From contig NZ_JARANZ010000015.1 in NCBI RefSeq assembly GCF_029889905.1, positions 1-57,528 of the forward strand: a stretch of DNA of 57,528 nt. The letters run 5' to 3'. The translations under genes and the position numbers were made by a program. The notes beneath the pieces are model-generated. The model ran no database searches and was not told the origin of the DNA. It was given only the letters and a program-made list of their open reading frames with translations. The first letter of the stretch is position 1. Each line of letters begins with the position of its first letter. This DNA comes from Chromohalobacter sp. 11-W. GTDB taxonomy: Bacteria > Pseudomonadota > Gammaproteobacteria > Pseudomonadales > Halomonadaceae. Shown here one piece after another: positions 15,735-24,712 of the stretch.

Positions 15735-15883
15735 CTTAGGACTCGTCTGAAAAGTCGACGAGCGATGATCAGACAAGGCAAAAATTGGCGAAAAGACGGA
15801 GTTTACAGATCGTAAATGAGTACTTTGAGCCCATTTTTAACGCCGTATGATTGAGCGCAGGCACTTTTCAGCCAGTGCCTAGG
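15735..15883. repeat. MITE-like non-coding repeat element with terminal inverted repeats
   Basis: About 149 bp, less G+C-rich than its surroundings. The ends are imperfect inverted repeats (CTTAGGACTCGTCTGAAAAG versus CCTAGGCACTGGCTGAAAAG). Each end folds on itself: CTCGTC...GACGAG on the left and AGGCACT...AGTGCCT on the right. A further TTTAC-AGATC-GTAAA stem lies inside. It has no open frame. Its right end supplies the TAG stop codon (15881-15879) of the SMP-30 gene. I believe very similar sequences are dispersed in Halomonadaceae genomes, but this is recollection, not a search. Confidence 0.65.
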
Positions 15884-16910
15884 CTCCGCGCGCACCGGTG
15901 TAGAGCGTGTAAATCGACTGGCTGGCCGTCATCAGCAAGCGGTTGCGGTCCTCGCCCACGAAGCAGAGATTGGCGCAGACTTCCGGGAGTAGAATGCGCG
16001 CCAGGCGCTCGCCGTCAGCGGTGAAGACCGAGACACCGTCCTTGCCTTTCCCGCCCGACACGCCGGCCCAGACATTGCCGTCTTGATCCAGCGCGATGCC
16101 GTCGTAGCCTTCGTCCTTGCTCGAAATCACCGTCTCACGCTTGCCTTGTGCGGTGCCGTCCTCTGCCAGGCGCCATCGCGAGATGGTGGCCGGCTGGTCG
16201 GGATAATGGGACGGTGCGGTGTCGCTGGCGTAGAGCGTGCGTTTGTCGGCGGAGAGCGCAATGCCGTTGGGTTTGTAGAGCTCGTCGGAGAATAAGCGTG
16301 GCTCGTCGAGGTCATCGTCGATGTAGTAGATCGCCGGGTCGAGCTCGAGTTCGCGTTTGTGGCCTTCATAATCCACGTGCGCACCGTAGCCGGGGTCGGT
16401 GAACAGAATGCCGCCGTTGTCGAGGGCCACCAAATCGTTGGGCGCATTGAGGCGCTTGCCCTGATAGTGCGTGGCCAGCACCGAGAGGCTGCCATCCCAT
16501 TCATAGCGCACCACGCGTGCGGGTGAGTGCTCACATGCTATCAGTCGCCCCCAGCGGTCGAAGTTATTGCCGTTGGAGTGGCCGACGCCTTCGCGCAGCA
16601 CGCTGACTTCACCCGTGGCTTCATCCCAGCGCATCTGCCGGGCGCGGGGAATGTCGCTGAACACGGCGTAGCGGCCCACGGCGTTCCAGGCCGGGCCCTC
16701 GAGCCAAAGGCCCCCGGTCCATTGCCGTTCGAGTGGCGTGTTGAAGACGTAATAGGGCTTGAAACGATCGTCGAGCACTTCCCAGGTCTCGTCCGGATAA
16801 CGCTGCGGCGTGCTGGCCCCTTTGGTTTGCGCCAATAGCGTCGGCGCGAAGCTGGCCGTGGCAGCCAGGGCGCTGGAAGTGGCGAGAAATTGGCGACGTC
16901 CCATCTGCAT
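15879..16910 (-). CDS. Exported SMP-30/gluconolactonase-family protein
   Basis: 343 residues from MQMGRRQF, with AAGGA 10 bp upstream. The N-terminus (GRRQFLATSSALAATASFAPTLLAQ) looks like a Tat-type signal, though only RR and F of the twin-arginine motif are clear. The body is a six-bladed propeller of the SMP-30/gluconolactonase/LRE family (WLEGPAWN..., NGNNFDRWGRLIACEH, LNAPNDLVALDNGGILFTDPGYG, KPNGIALSADKRTLYASDT, DGIALDQDGNVWAG), with the Glu, Asn and Asp metal ligands expected. Likely a periplasmic lactonase acting on sugar-acid lactones. Its stop codon lies inside a repeat element. Confidence 0.85.
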   Translation of the reverse strand: MQMGRRQFLATSSALAATASFAPTLLAQTKGASTPQRYPDETWEVLDDRFKPYYVFNTPLERQWTGGLWLEGPAWNAVGRYAVFSDIPRARQMRWDEATGEVSVLREGVGHSNGNNFDRWGRLIACEHSPARVVRYEWDGSLSVLATHYQGKRLNAPNDLVALDNGGILFTDPGYGAHVDYEGHKRELELDPAIYYIDDDLDEPRLFSDELYKPNGIALSADKRTLYASDTAPSHYPDQPATISRWRLAEDGTAQGKRETVISSKDEGYDGIALDQDGNVWAGVSGGKGKDGVSVFTADGERLARILLPEVCANLCFVGEDRNRLLMTASQSIYTLYTGARGA

Positions 16911-17150
16911 GGCGGAAGATCCTTTGCGTTTGTTGGATGTGATGTGTGACGGGCTCCTTGTCTTTTTAAATGTAGAACTCATCTGCGCGTATGTTGAACC
17001 TATTCGACCAATGGGCGAGGTGCGCTCGGTTAGTCACTCGGAAAGGAAGTGGGCACTCACCGTGTACGGTGCCTATCAAGAATCCCTGCATCCGGCCGAT
17101 AACCCCCTCGTCATCGATTGTGAAAACGCAATAAGGGTCAAGGGGGGTTA

Positions 17151-18785
17151 ATGGCTAATTCGAACGTGGTCGCTCGCGCGGGTGAACCGACGGCGCCGGT
17201 GGTATCGCACGGTTCTCATGCGGAGACGACACGTACGCAGTGGACACTCAAGCGCAAGTTGTGGCTGACGCTGGCACTGATGTGGCTGGTGATGATCGCC
17301 ATCGTGGTCAGCATGGCGTGGCAGAGCAGAAATACGATGTTCGACGAGCGTAAGGCGGCGCTTTCCAACACCATCGGCATGGTGCATACCTTGCTGGATG
17401 GCTACGCAGAACGGGTTGCGGCGGGCGAGTTGAGTGAAGAAGAGGCCAAGGCGCGGGCCACCGAGGATCTCGACGCGATGCGTTTCGGCAGCGATCGCGA
17501 CAACTATGTCTTCGTCTTCGATGCTGACGCGAAACTCGTCTATCACCCGCGTCGTGACGCGGGCTCGGACATGTCGGACTACGAGGACCCCAACGGCGTC
17601 GCGGTATATCGCGATCTGGCCTCGCTTGGCGGAGAGGGCGGCGGCTATCTGCCGTATTCCTCGCGTGATGCCAGCAGCGACGCGCTATTTCCCAAGCTTA
17701 GCTACGTCGAACGCTTCAAGCCTTGGGGCTGGAACATGGCGGCGGGTGTCTATACCAACGACATTCAGTCGGCCTTCATCGACAAGTTGTGGCAGTACGC
17801 GCTGGTCTTGCTGGTGGCGGGTGGTCTCCTGACCGCAGCCTTCCTGTTGGTGATTCGCAACGTATATCGCAGCCTGGGAGGCGAGCCGGATGAAGCCGCT
17901 CGTGTCGTGGGGCGTATCGCCGAAGGCGATCTGACCACGCCCACCGCGTTGCGTGAGGGCGATACGCACAGCCTGATGTATGCCATCGAGCGCATGCGCC
18001 TCGAGTTGAGCAAGACGATCGCGCGTATCCGTGAATCCGGGGAAGCCATCGACCAGGGCGCGCGCGAGATCGCCACGGGCAACAACGATCTTTCCGCGCG
18101 GACCGAGGAGCAGGCGGCGTCGCTGGCACAAACCGCGTCGAGCATGGAAGAGTTGACGGCTACCGTGCGGCAGAACGCGGAAAACGCCGATCAGGCCAAT
18201 AAGGTGTCGGATGCCACGACGGCGTCGGTGGCGCATGGCCAGGAGGTGATTTCCCAGGTGGTGAGCACCATGGGCGAGATCCGCAGCAGTTCCAGCAAGG
18301 TGGCCGATATCATCTCGATGATCGATGACATCGCCTTCCAGACCAATCTGCTGGCGCTCAATGCCTCAGTGGAAGCGGCGCGTGCCGGCGAGCAGGGGCG
18401 TGGTTTCGCGGTGGTCGCCAGCGAAGTGCGCAATCTGGCCAGCCGCAGCGCGGATGCCGCGCGCGATATCAAGTCATTGATCGAAGGTTCGGTGAGCCAC
18501 GTCAATGCTGGTGCCGAGCTCGTCGACCAGGCCGATAGCGCGATGGGCGAGATCCGCGACGGCGCCCAGCGTGTCAGCGACTTGATGGCCGAAATCTCCG
18601 CTGCTTCACAAGAGCAGTCCTCGGGGATCGAGCAGGTCAATCAGGCCGTGACGCAGATGGATCAGGTCACGCAGCAAAATGCGGCGCTGGTACAGCAGGC
18701 CGCGGGCGCTGCCGGTTCGCTCGAAACGCAAGCAGGTGATCTTTATCAGGCCGTGGTGCGCTTCCGCGTGGCATCGGACCGCTGA
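17151..18785 (+). CDS. Methyl-accepting chemotaxis protein with a periplasmic single-Cache domain
   Basis: 544 residues. TM1 lies at about 37-57 and TM2 at about 215-237. The periplasmic sCache_2-type sensor between them contains [22 protein letters not shown] and [20 protein letters not shown], motifs of small-carboxylate sensors. HAMP follows TM2. The cytoplasmic signalling tip [37 protein letters not shown] is intact, and glutamine/glutamate methylation sites flank it. There is no C-terminal CheR pentapeptide. The start follows AAGGGGGG. It senses a small molecule and feeds CheA; the ligand is unknown. Confidence 0.93.
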   Translation: MANSNVVARAGEPTAPVVSHGSHAETTRTQWTLKRKLWLTLALMWLVMIAIVVSMAWQSRNTMFDERKAALSNTIGMVHTLLDGYAERVAAGELSEEEAKARATEDLDAMRFGSDRDNYVFVFDADAKLVYHPRRDAGSDMSDYEDPNGVAVYRDLASLGGEGGGYLPYSSRDASSDALFPKLSYVERFKPWGWNMAAGVYTNDIQSAFIDKLWQYALVLLVAGGLLTAAFLLVIRNVYRSLGGEPDEAARVVGRIAEGDLTTPTALREGDTHSLMYAIERMRLELSKTIARIRESGEAIDQGAREIATGNNDLSARTEEQAASLAQTASSMEELTATVRQNAENADQANKVSDATTASVAHGQEVISQVVSTMGEIRSSSSKVADIISMIDDIAFQTNLLALNASVEAARAGEQGRGFAVVASEVRNLASRSADAARDIKSLIEGSVSHVNAGAELVDQADSAMGEIRDGAQRVSDLMAEISAASQEQSSGIEQVNQAVTQMDQVTQQNAALVQQAAGAAGSLETQAGDLYQAVVRFRVASDR

Positions 18786-18831
18786 TACCGAGCCTGTAAC
18801 GTTCGCCTTGCGACCTGCGAGGCGAAAGACA

Positions 18832-18866
18832 CGAATGCCCGGCGAGGATATCTCGCCGGGCATTCG
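18832..18866. terminator. Bidirectional terminator-like hairpin between the chemoreceptor and hemerythrin genes
   Basis: Perfect 15-bp stem CGAATGCCCGGCGAG-GATAT-CTCGCCGGGCATTCG between two convergent genes, 46 bp after the receptor stop. Confidence 0.75.
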
Positions 18867-18894
18867 CGTTATGGCGTGGCGTTCAGTCTTCCTC

Positions 18895-19332
18895 TCAAGA
18901 TGCCAGGCGCTGCATCTCTTCCTGGTAGGTGTCGGCCAGCGACTGCTTGGTCGCATCGTCGAAGACGCGACCGGCCAGTTGGAAGACTTCCTGCTCTTCC
19001 TCGTCGAGATGATGCGTGACCATTTCCTGCAGTTGGCGCGCCGTGGCTAGCCAGGCGGGTGAGCTGTAATCGGTCTGTTGCAGGGTCTCGATCAGTTCGT
19101 CGATCTCGTGATGCTCGGCCACGCTGTGGCGGGCTTTTTCCTGCGTCATGTCGTGTTCCATCATGGGGATGTAGAGCGCGCGCTCTTCCGCCCCCGCATG
19201 ATGTTCCAGCTCGGCGCGTACGCGGTTGAACAACTCGTCGCGACCATCGCTATCGCCATGCGTCTTGACCAGCAGATCGAGCAAGGTGCGCTGCCTGTCG
19301 TGACTTTCACGCAGTGCTTCGAATATCGTCAT
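18895..19332 (-). CDS. Hemerythrin HHE-domain protein
   Basis: 145 residues, soluble four-helix protein. Diiron ligand motifs of HHE hemerythrins are visible: H11 (RESHDRQ), HHAGAEE (about 44-50), HHEIDE (about 74-79), HHLDEEEQEVF (about 106-116). Such proteins bind O2 or NO or serve in iron/redox sensing. It is monocistronic, preceded by an AGGGAGAGG ribosome site, and faces the chemoreceptor gene. Physiological role uncertain. Confidence 0.9.
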   Translation of the reverse strand: MTIFEALRESHDRQRTLLDLLVKTHGDSDGRDELFNRVRAELEHHAGAEERALYIPMMEHDMTQEKARHSVAEHHEIDELIETLQQTDYSSPAWLATARQLQEMVTHHLDEEEQEVFQLAGRVFDDATKQSLADTYQEEMQRLAS

Positions 19333-19434
19333 GGTCCTCTCCCTGGAGCGATTACGGTCTGGGCCGTGGCTTGTCGTGCCACGTGCCCAACTACCTTAGG
19401 CGACTCGCGGGGCTTGTGCGACCCAAGCGGCCTC

Positions 19435-20505
19435 TTAGATCGCCTCGATGATCGCCTGAGCCAGATCGCGAGTCGTGCCCTGACCCTTGAGGTCGGGTGT
19501 CAGCACCTTGGGGTCGGCCTTGGCGAGCACCGCCTCAATGGCGTCGAGCATGGCTTTGCCGGCCTCTTCGTGACCCAGATGATCGAGCATCATGGCGCCG
19601 CACCAGATCTGGCCGATGGGATTGGCGATGCCTTGGCCGGCGATATCCGGCGCGCTGCCGTGGACGGGTTCGAAGAGGCTGGGGAAGGCGCCTTCGGGGT
19701 TGATGTTGGCCGAGGGCGCGACGCCGATGGTGCCGGTGCATGCCGGGCCCAGGTCGGAGAGGATGTCGCCGAACAGGTTGCTGGCGACGACCACGTCGAA
19801 CCAGTCGGGGTGAAGCACGAAATTGGCGGTGAGGATGTCGATGTGGAACTGATCCACGTCGATCTCCGGATAGGACGCGTGCATGGCTTTCACGCGTTCG
19901 TCCCAGTAGGGCATGGTGATCGAGATGCCGTTGGATTTGGTGGCCGAGGTGAGCTTGCCGCGCGGGCGCTTTTTGGCCAGCTCGAAGGCGTATTTGAGCA
20001 CGCGGTCGACGCCGGTGCGGGTCATCACGGTTTCTTGCATCACCGTTTCGCGCTCGGTGCCCTCGAAGATCTTGCCGCCGATGCTCGAGTACTCGCCTTC
20101 GGTATTCTCGCGTACCACGTAGAAGTCGATGTCGCCGGGCTGGCGGTCGGCCAATGGACTCTTGATGCCGGGCATCAGCTTGCAAGGGCGCAGGTTGATG
20201 TATTGGTCGAACTCACGCCGGAACTGCAGCAGCGATCCCCACAGCGAGACGTGATCGGGCACCTTGTCGGGCATGCCCACGGCGCCGAAGAAGATGGCGT
20301 CGAAGCGAGAAAGCGTGGCTTTCCAGTCGTCCGGCAGCATCTGGCCGTTGGCGAGATAATAATCGCAGCTGGCGAAGTCGAATTCTTCGAAGGTGAGATC
20401 GATGTCGAAACGCTGGGCTGCGGCCTGGAGCGCGCGGACCCCTTCCGGGGTGACTTCGGTTCCGATGCCGTCGCCGGCAATGACGGCGATGTTGTGTGCG
20501 TTCAT
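19435..20505 (-). CDS. Tartrate dehydrogenase/D-malate dehydrogenase (decarboxylating)
   Basis: 356 residues from MNAHNIA, with AAGGAG 6 bp upstream. It belongs to the isocitrate/isopropylmalate dehydrogenase superfamily, closest in pattern to DmlA/TtuC: IAVIAGDGIGTEVTPEGV start, GVGMPDKVPDHVSLWG-type loop, YVVRENTEGEYSSIGG, TSATKSNGI, and the metal-binding NLFGDILSDLGP. It oxidises D-malate (or tartrate) with NAD to pyruvate and CO2. A LysR gene starts divergently, the arrangement of dmlA-dmlR in other proteobacteria, so that protein is its probable activator. Confidence 0.88.
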   Translation of the reverse strand: MNAHNIAVIAGDGIGTEVTPEGVRALQAAAQRFDIDLTFEEFDFASCDYYLANGQMLPDDWKATLSRFDAIFFGAVGMPDKVPDHVSLWGSLLQFRREFDQYINLRPCKLMPGIKSPLADRQPGDIDFYVVRENTEGEYSSIGGKIFEGTERETVMQETVMTRTGVDRVLKYAFELAKKRPRGKLTSATKSNGISITMPYWDERVKAMHASYPEIDVDQFHIDILTANFVLHPDWFDVVVASNLFGDILSDLGPACTGTIGVAPSANINPEGAFPSLFEPVHGSAPDIAGQGIANPIGQIWCGAMMLDHLGHEEAGKAMLDAIEAVLAKADPKVLTPDLKGQGTTRDLAQAIIEAI

Positions 20506-20525
20506 GAACGGCTCCTTCAATAATA

Positions 20526-20557
20526 AGGTCAGACGCGACTAATAGGTCAGACGCGAC
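20526..20557. promoter_or_regulatory. Tandem direct repeat in the dmlA-like/lysR intergenic region
   Basis: AGGTCAGACGCGAC occurs twice, at 20526-20539 and 20544-20557, with an 18-bp period, inside the divergent promoter region just upstream of the dehydrogenase ribosome site. Regulatory use is a guess; a recent slippage duplication is also possible. Confidence 0.45.
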
Positions 20558-20589
20558 GTCTTTGGTGCGTCCCTTGAGTCTAGCGTGCG

Positions 20590-20616
20590 TTATCGCGATG
20601 ATAATCAGGCTATAAT
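20590..20616 (+). promoter_or_regulatory. Probable sigma-70 promoter of the LysR gene
   Basis: A perfect -10 box TATAAT (20611-20616) lies 34 bp before the GTG start. A weak -35-like TTATCG is at 20590-20595 (15-bp spacing). The short spacing and weak -35 would fit an activated or autoregulated promoter. Confidence 0.5.
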
Positions 20617-20649
20617 GCAAGTTACTCTTGAATAAAAGTGGAGAATGAC

Positions 20650-21567
20650 GTGACGCCGCTCGACGATCTGGCCTTCTTTCAGCAGGTGGCGCGTTCGGGA
20701 AGCTTGACCGGTGCCTCGCGTGAGCTCGGCCTGTCGCTGTCGGCGGTGAGCAAGCGCGTCATGCAGTTGGAGGCGCGGCTCGATGTGTCGCTTGCTACAC
20801 GCACTACGCGGCGGCTCACCCTGACCGCCGAAGGGGAGCGTTATCTGGCGCGTGGGGCGACGATTCTCTCCGATCTTGGCGAGCTCGAAAGCGAGCTGCG
20901 TGACCGGCGCGGCGATTTGTCGGGGCGCCTGCGCATCAATGCCACCTTTGGCTTCGGGCGTCGTCATGTGGCGCCGTTGATCGCGACCTTCACCGAGCGC
21001 CATCCAGGGGTGGATATCTGGCTGGAGTTGACCAATTTCCCCTTGAGCCTCGCCGATCATGGCTTCGATCTGGGCATTCGCGTCGGCGAGCCGCCGGATG
21101 CGCATCTGGTCGCGCATCCGATTCTCGCCAACCGCCGCATCCTCTGCGCCTCGCCCGACTACTTGCGGCGCGCGCCTTCGTTACAAAGGCCGGAAGACTT
21201 GGCGCGGCATACTTGCCTGGTCGTACGCGAAAACGACAGCGACTTCGCGCTGTGGCGCTTCGAACGCCAGGGGGAAGTGCGCTCGGTGCGTGTCGGCGGT
21301 CACCTGGCAAGCAATGATGGCGAGGTGGTTACGTGCTTGGCGCGGGAGGGGGCGGGAATTCTGCTGCGTTCGTGGTGGGATGTGCACGCTGCCTTGTCGC
21401 AAGGTGAACTCGTGCCCCTGTTGCCTGAATGGCAGGGTTTACGCGCGGATTTCTATGCCGTGCATGAGCCGCGTCGCCATGCCGGCGCTCGCTTGAGGAC
21501 ATTCGTCGAACATCTGGCGCAAGGCATGCGGGGACGCGTTCCCGAATTGCCCGACGCATCACGTTAA
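20650..21567 (+). CDS. LysR-family transcriptional regulator, probably of D-malate/tartrate use (DmlR-like)
   Basis: 305 residues from the GTG with GGAG 7 bp upstream; an earlier GTG at 20638 would add four residues. The N-terminal winged helix-turn-helix (DLAFFQQVARSGSLTGASRELGLSLSAVSKRVMQLE) and the C-terminal effector domain (LRINATFGFGRRHVAPLIATF...) are complete and match the LTTR subgroup that includes DmlR. It is divergent from the D-malate/tartrate dehydrogenase gene, its most likely target. Confidence 0.88.
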   Translation: MTPLDDLAFFQQVARSGSLTGASRELGLSLSAVSKRVMQLEARLDVSLATRTTRRLTLTAEGERYLARGATILSDLGELESELRDRRGDLSGRLRINATFGFGRRHVAPLIATFTERHPGVDIWLELTNFPLSLADHGFDLGIRVGEPPDAHLVAHPILANRRILCASPDYLRRAPSLQRPEDLARHTCLVVRENDSDFALWRFERQGEVRSVRVGGHLASNDGEVVTCLAREGAGILLRSWWDVHAALSQGELVPLLPEWQGLRADFYAVHEPRRHAGARLRTFVEHLAQGMRGRVPELPDASR

Positions 21568-21671
21568 TGTCCCCATCGCTGGCCTTTGGTGCCATGCTAT
21601 CTGCTATGATGTGCCGCCTTGCGGCGGGCCAGGTCGGCGTCGCGCTTTCGAGGTCATAGGGAGTCGAGGGA

Positions 21672-22979
21672 TTGAATATCCTGATGTTCACCAACACCTA
21701 CTGTCCGACCGTGGGTGGAGTGAGTGAATCCGTTCAGCGTCTCAAGCGGTGCCTGCAGCATGCGGGGCACAGCGTGTTGGTCGTCGCGCCCAAACTGGAC
21801 GGTCAGCCACGTTTCGAGCGCGATGTGGTGCGTGTGGTGGCCATGCAGCGCTTCAACGGCAGCGATTTTTCTCTTCCCGTGCCGGTGCCCGGTCAACTCT
21901 ACGAGGCCATCGAGGAATTCGAGCCCGACCTGGTGCATTCCCACCATCCCTTCCTGCTCGGCGATACCGCAGCACGCGTGGCGCAAACGTATGGCCTGCC
22001 GTTGGTCTTTACCCATCACACGCTTTACGAGCACTACACGCATTACGTGCCCGGCGACTCGCCACGCATGCAGCGTTTCGCTATCGCGCTATCCAGTGAA
22101 TACACGCGGTTATGCGATGCCGTGATCGCGCCCAGCGAGAGTATCGCCGCGCTATTGGCCCAGCGGGGCGTGTTGCCCGACAAGGTGCGCGTGATTCCCA
22201 GCGGCGTGGATACGCGCGCCTTTGCCCGGGGCGAAGGCGCGCGCTGGCGTCAGCGCTTTGGCATCCCTGAGGATGCGATGGTGATAGGGCACGTGGGGCG
22301 CCTGGCGATGGAGAAGAATCTCGGTTTTCTGGCCGCGGCATTGTCGCGTTTCCTGGCGCGTTATCCCAAGGCTCGGGTCTTGGTCGTCGGCGAGGGCGAA
22401 GCACGCACGGTGATGCACGACCATGCCGCCCGCGAGGGCGTAGCGGATCGTTTTCATTACACCGGCAAGTTGCACGATCAGGCCTTGATCGATGCCTACC
22501 ATGCGATGGATACCTTTGCCTTCGCCTCGCACAGTGAAACCCAGGGCATGGTCATCGCCGAAGCCATGGCGGCGGGCCTGCCGGTGGTGGCGGTCGATGC
22601 CAGTGGCGTGCGCGAAGTTCTGAGCGACGGCTTAAACGGCATCATGCTACCCAGCGATGATGTCGAGACGTTCGCGAAAGCGCTGGAAACGCTTCAAGAA
22701 CCGACATTGCATGCCAGGTTACGCCAGGGGGCATTCGACAGCGCGCATAAGCTCGATGATCGACGCTGTGCCGAGCGCTGCTTGGGCATCTATCGTCAGG
22801 TGCTCGAGGCCGAAGCGAGCGCAGCGGAGCGTGATGATGGCGCCTGGGAGAAGGTGCGTGGGCGTCTCGAGGCCGAGTGGCGTTTGCTGCGGCATCGCGG
22901 CCGGGTATTGCGCTCGGTGTTTCAAACCGTACCGGAACGCGACGCAGTTCAGACCAAGGAAGAAGTTCCCAGTAAGTGA
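21672..22979 (+). CDS. Glycosyltransferase family 4
   Basis: 435 residues starting at a TTG, with AGGGAG 9 bp upstream. GT-B fold: N-terminal acceptor domain (MFTNTYCPTVGGVSESVQRLKRCLQ, PDLVHSHHPFLLGDTAARVA) and C-terminal donor domain (IGHVGRLAMEKNLGFL, VLVVGEGEA, ASHSETQGMVIAEAMAAGLPVVAVDASGVREV), with the EX7E motif (E of SETQGMVIAEAMA) intact. The pattern resembles MgtA/diacylglycerol glycosyltransferases, so a glycolipid product is possible. The last 60 residues are charged and may bind the membrane. It is convergent with the TVP38 gene. Confidence 0.85.
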   Translation: MNILMFTNTYCPTVGGVSESVQRLKRCLQHAGHSVLVVAPKLDGQPRFERDVVRVVAMQRFNGSDFSLPVPVPGQLYEAIEEFEPDLVHSHHPFLLGDTAARVAQTYGLPLVFTHHTLYEHYTHYVPGDSPRMQRFAIALSSEYTRLCDAVIAPSESIAALLAQRGVLPDKVRVIPSGVDTRAFARGEGARWRQRFGIPEDAMVIGHVGRLAMEKNLGFLAAALSRFLARYPKARVLVVGEGEARTVMHDHAAREGVADRFHYTGKLHDQALIDAYHAMDTFAFASHSETQGMVIAEAMAAGLPVVAVDASGVREVLSDGLNGIMLPSDDVETFAKALETLQEPTLHARLRQGAFDSAHKLDDRRCAERCLGIYRQVLEAEASAAERDDGAWEKVRGRLEAEWRLLRHRGRVLRSVFQTVPERDAVQTKEEVPSK

Positions 22980-22997
22980 GCGCTCACGGGGTGGGCG

Positions 22998-23678
22998 TTA
23001 CACGCGCTTGCTACGCCGTTCGGCATAACGCTTGAGTCCCCACAAGATACCGATTGCGACGACGATGCCGGCGGCGGCGATCAACAATCCCTCGCGGCTT
23101 TCCGCGGTGACCAGCGATCCCAACTGACTTCCCAGCAAGGTGACGCCGAGCAGTCCCGGGGCGATCCCCAAGGTGGAGCCGAGCATGTAGTCGCGAAAAC
23201 GCAAATGGCAGGCTCCGGCCAGCATGTTGGTCAGGGTGAAAGGCGCCAGTGGCAGCAGGTTGAACAGCACCATGGTGCGCACGCCGCGTCCCGCGAGGAG
23301 TCGAGCCAGGCCGTTGAGCTTCTGGCCGCCGTGGCGTAGTAGTGCGTCGCGTCCCAGCGCTCTTCCCACCCAGTAAGTAGCGATCGACGCCGACAGCGTT
23401 CCCAGCATGGCGTAGACGAAGCCCCAGGCGGGGCCGAAGATCAGACCCGTGGCGGCGACCAATACGCTCAATGGAAAGACGACCAGGGAAGTGAGGGCAT
23501 ACACACCCATGACGGCCAGTGGCGCCCAGGGGGCGTCGCGCCATGACGCAGCATTTTGCAGCAGATGAAGCAGCGCTTGCGGGGTCAGGATGTCGTGCAT
23601 GGCGAGCCATTGCCAGAGCAGGCCACAGCCGAGCATGACACCGAGCAAGGCGAAGAGAATTCCGAGAGAACGAGACAT
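22998..23678 (-). CDS. TVP38/TMEM64 (DedA-like) family membrane protein
   Basis: 226 residues from MSRSLGILF, with GAGGG upstream. About five membrane segments; the SNARE-associated/VTT domain is recognised by VFPLSVLVAATGLIFGPAWGFVYAMLGTLSASIATYWVGRALGRD and LLPLAPFTLTNMLAGACHLRFRDYMLGS. Members are thought to be lipid scramblases or proton-coupled transporters. Adjacent to, but convergent with, a glycosyltransferase. Confidence 0.85.
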   Translation of the reverse strand: MSRSLGILFALLGVMLGCGLLWQWLAMHDILTPQALLHLLQNAASWRDAPWAPLAVMGVYALTSLVVFPLSVLVAATGLIFGPAWGFVYAMLGTLSASIATYWVGRALGRDALLRHGGQKLNGLARLLAGRGVRTMVLFNLLPLAPFTLTNMLAGACHLRFRDYMLGSTLGIAPGLLGVTLLGSQLGSLVTAESREGLLIAAAGIVVAIGILWGLKRYAERRSKRV

Positions 23679-23767
23679 GCGGGCCCTCAAAGCGTGAACT
23701 GCGCTAAGCATACGTGAGAGCCCGCACGGGGAAAACACGGCACCTTGCGTGCCGTGTCGAACGCCGA

Positions 23768-24712
23768 TCAGTCTTTCAGTGACAGCGCTTCTTTCACGAC
23801 CGGCCAAGCCGCGTCGCCATCGGTGGTGGTCACGCCGTCGAGCATTTCCTCGACGCGATCCGGATGATCCTCGATCCAGGTCGTGGCCACGCTGCCGAGC
23901 TCTTTCTCGTCAAGACCGAAGGCCTTGATCATCCAGCTTTGCTGCTCGGCGGTGAAGGTGAAGTTCTCGAAGAACGCCGTCAGATTGGCGTTGGCGTCAG
24001 CGAAGTCAGAGTTCATCAGGGTGAGCACCTGGCTGGCGCCGTTGCCTTCACCGAACAGGTTCTTGCTGTCGTCCAGATAGCGCATCGGCAGCTCGAGGTT
24101 CATCCAGTGCGGCGTCCAGCCGACCCAGACGATGGGTTCCTCGCGCGAGATGGAATCGCGTGCCGCGCTGAGCATGCCAACGGTACTGGTATCCACTAGC
24201 TGCCAGTCACCGAGTCCCCAGGTGTCGTTGTCGATCGCCTTGTTGAGGATCTCGCTGGCGGCGGAACCGGCGCCGAAGCCATGGATCTTGCCGTCGAACA
24301 TGTCGCGGTGCTCGTCTAGGTCTTCGAACGAGGTCACGCCTTGTTCGTAGACATACTCGGGCACCGCCAGCGTCATTTGCGCACCATCGACGTTGTTGGC
24401 GATACGCGTCACGCTTCCTTTGTCTTCCATGGGGGTGAGCATCGGCTCTTGCGCCGGTAGCCAACCGCCCAGGAAGACGTCCACATCGCCGCTTTCCATG
24501 CCTTGGTAGATGACCTGCAGGCCGATGTCATCGGTTTGCGACTGATAACCGAGGGGCGCCAGAAGCTGGCTGGCGATCTCGGTCTTGACGGTGATCCCGG
24601 GCCACGAGGGGACGCCGAAGTGGATCGTGTCGGCTGCCTGGGCCGGCAGTGCCAGGCCGAGGCTGGCGGCTAGCGGTAGCCCGACGAATAAGGGACGAAG
24701 CGAATGAGACAT
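23768..24712 (-). CDS. Glycine-betaine/carnitine-type ABC transporter substrate-binding protein
   Basis: 314 residues with a Sec signal (LFVGLPLAASLGLALPAQAA). OpuAC-type domain: IHFGVPSWPGITVKTEIASQLLAPLGYQ, GMESGDVDVFLGGWLPAQEPML and VWVGWTPHWMNLELPMRYLDD, whose Trp residues usually build the cage for a trimethylammonium group. Its start overlaps the stop of the gamma-butyrobetaine hydroxylase gene (TAATG), so the ligand is probably gamma-butyrobetaine, carnitine, choline or betaine. No permease or ATPase is nearby; it must use a transporter encoded elsewhere, as CaiX/CbcX-type proteins do. Confidence 0.88.
   Translation of the reverse strand: MSHSLRPLFVGLPLAASLGLALPAQAADTIHFGVPSWPGITVKTEIASQLLAPLGYQSQTDDIGLQVIYQGMESGDVDVFLGGWLPAQEPMLTPMEDKGSVTRIANNVDGAQMTLAVPEYVYEQGVTSFEDLDEHRDMFDGKIHGFGAGSAASEILNKAIDNDTWGLGDWQLVDTSTVGMLSAARDSISREEPIVWVGWTPHWMNLELPMRYLDDSKNLFGEGNGASQVLTLMNSDFADANANLTAFFENFTFTAEQQSWMIKAFGLDEKELGSVATTWIEDHPDRVEEMLDGVTTTDGDAAWPVVKEALSLKD

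Noticed and set aside
19078-20523. 481-codon open frame opposite the hemerythrin and D-malate dehydrogenase genes
   Set aside because: Antisense shadow with repetitive Gly/Val/Asp/His composition, crossing two genuine genes.
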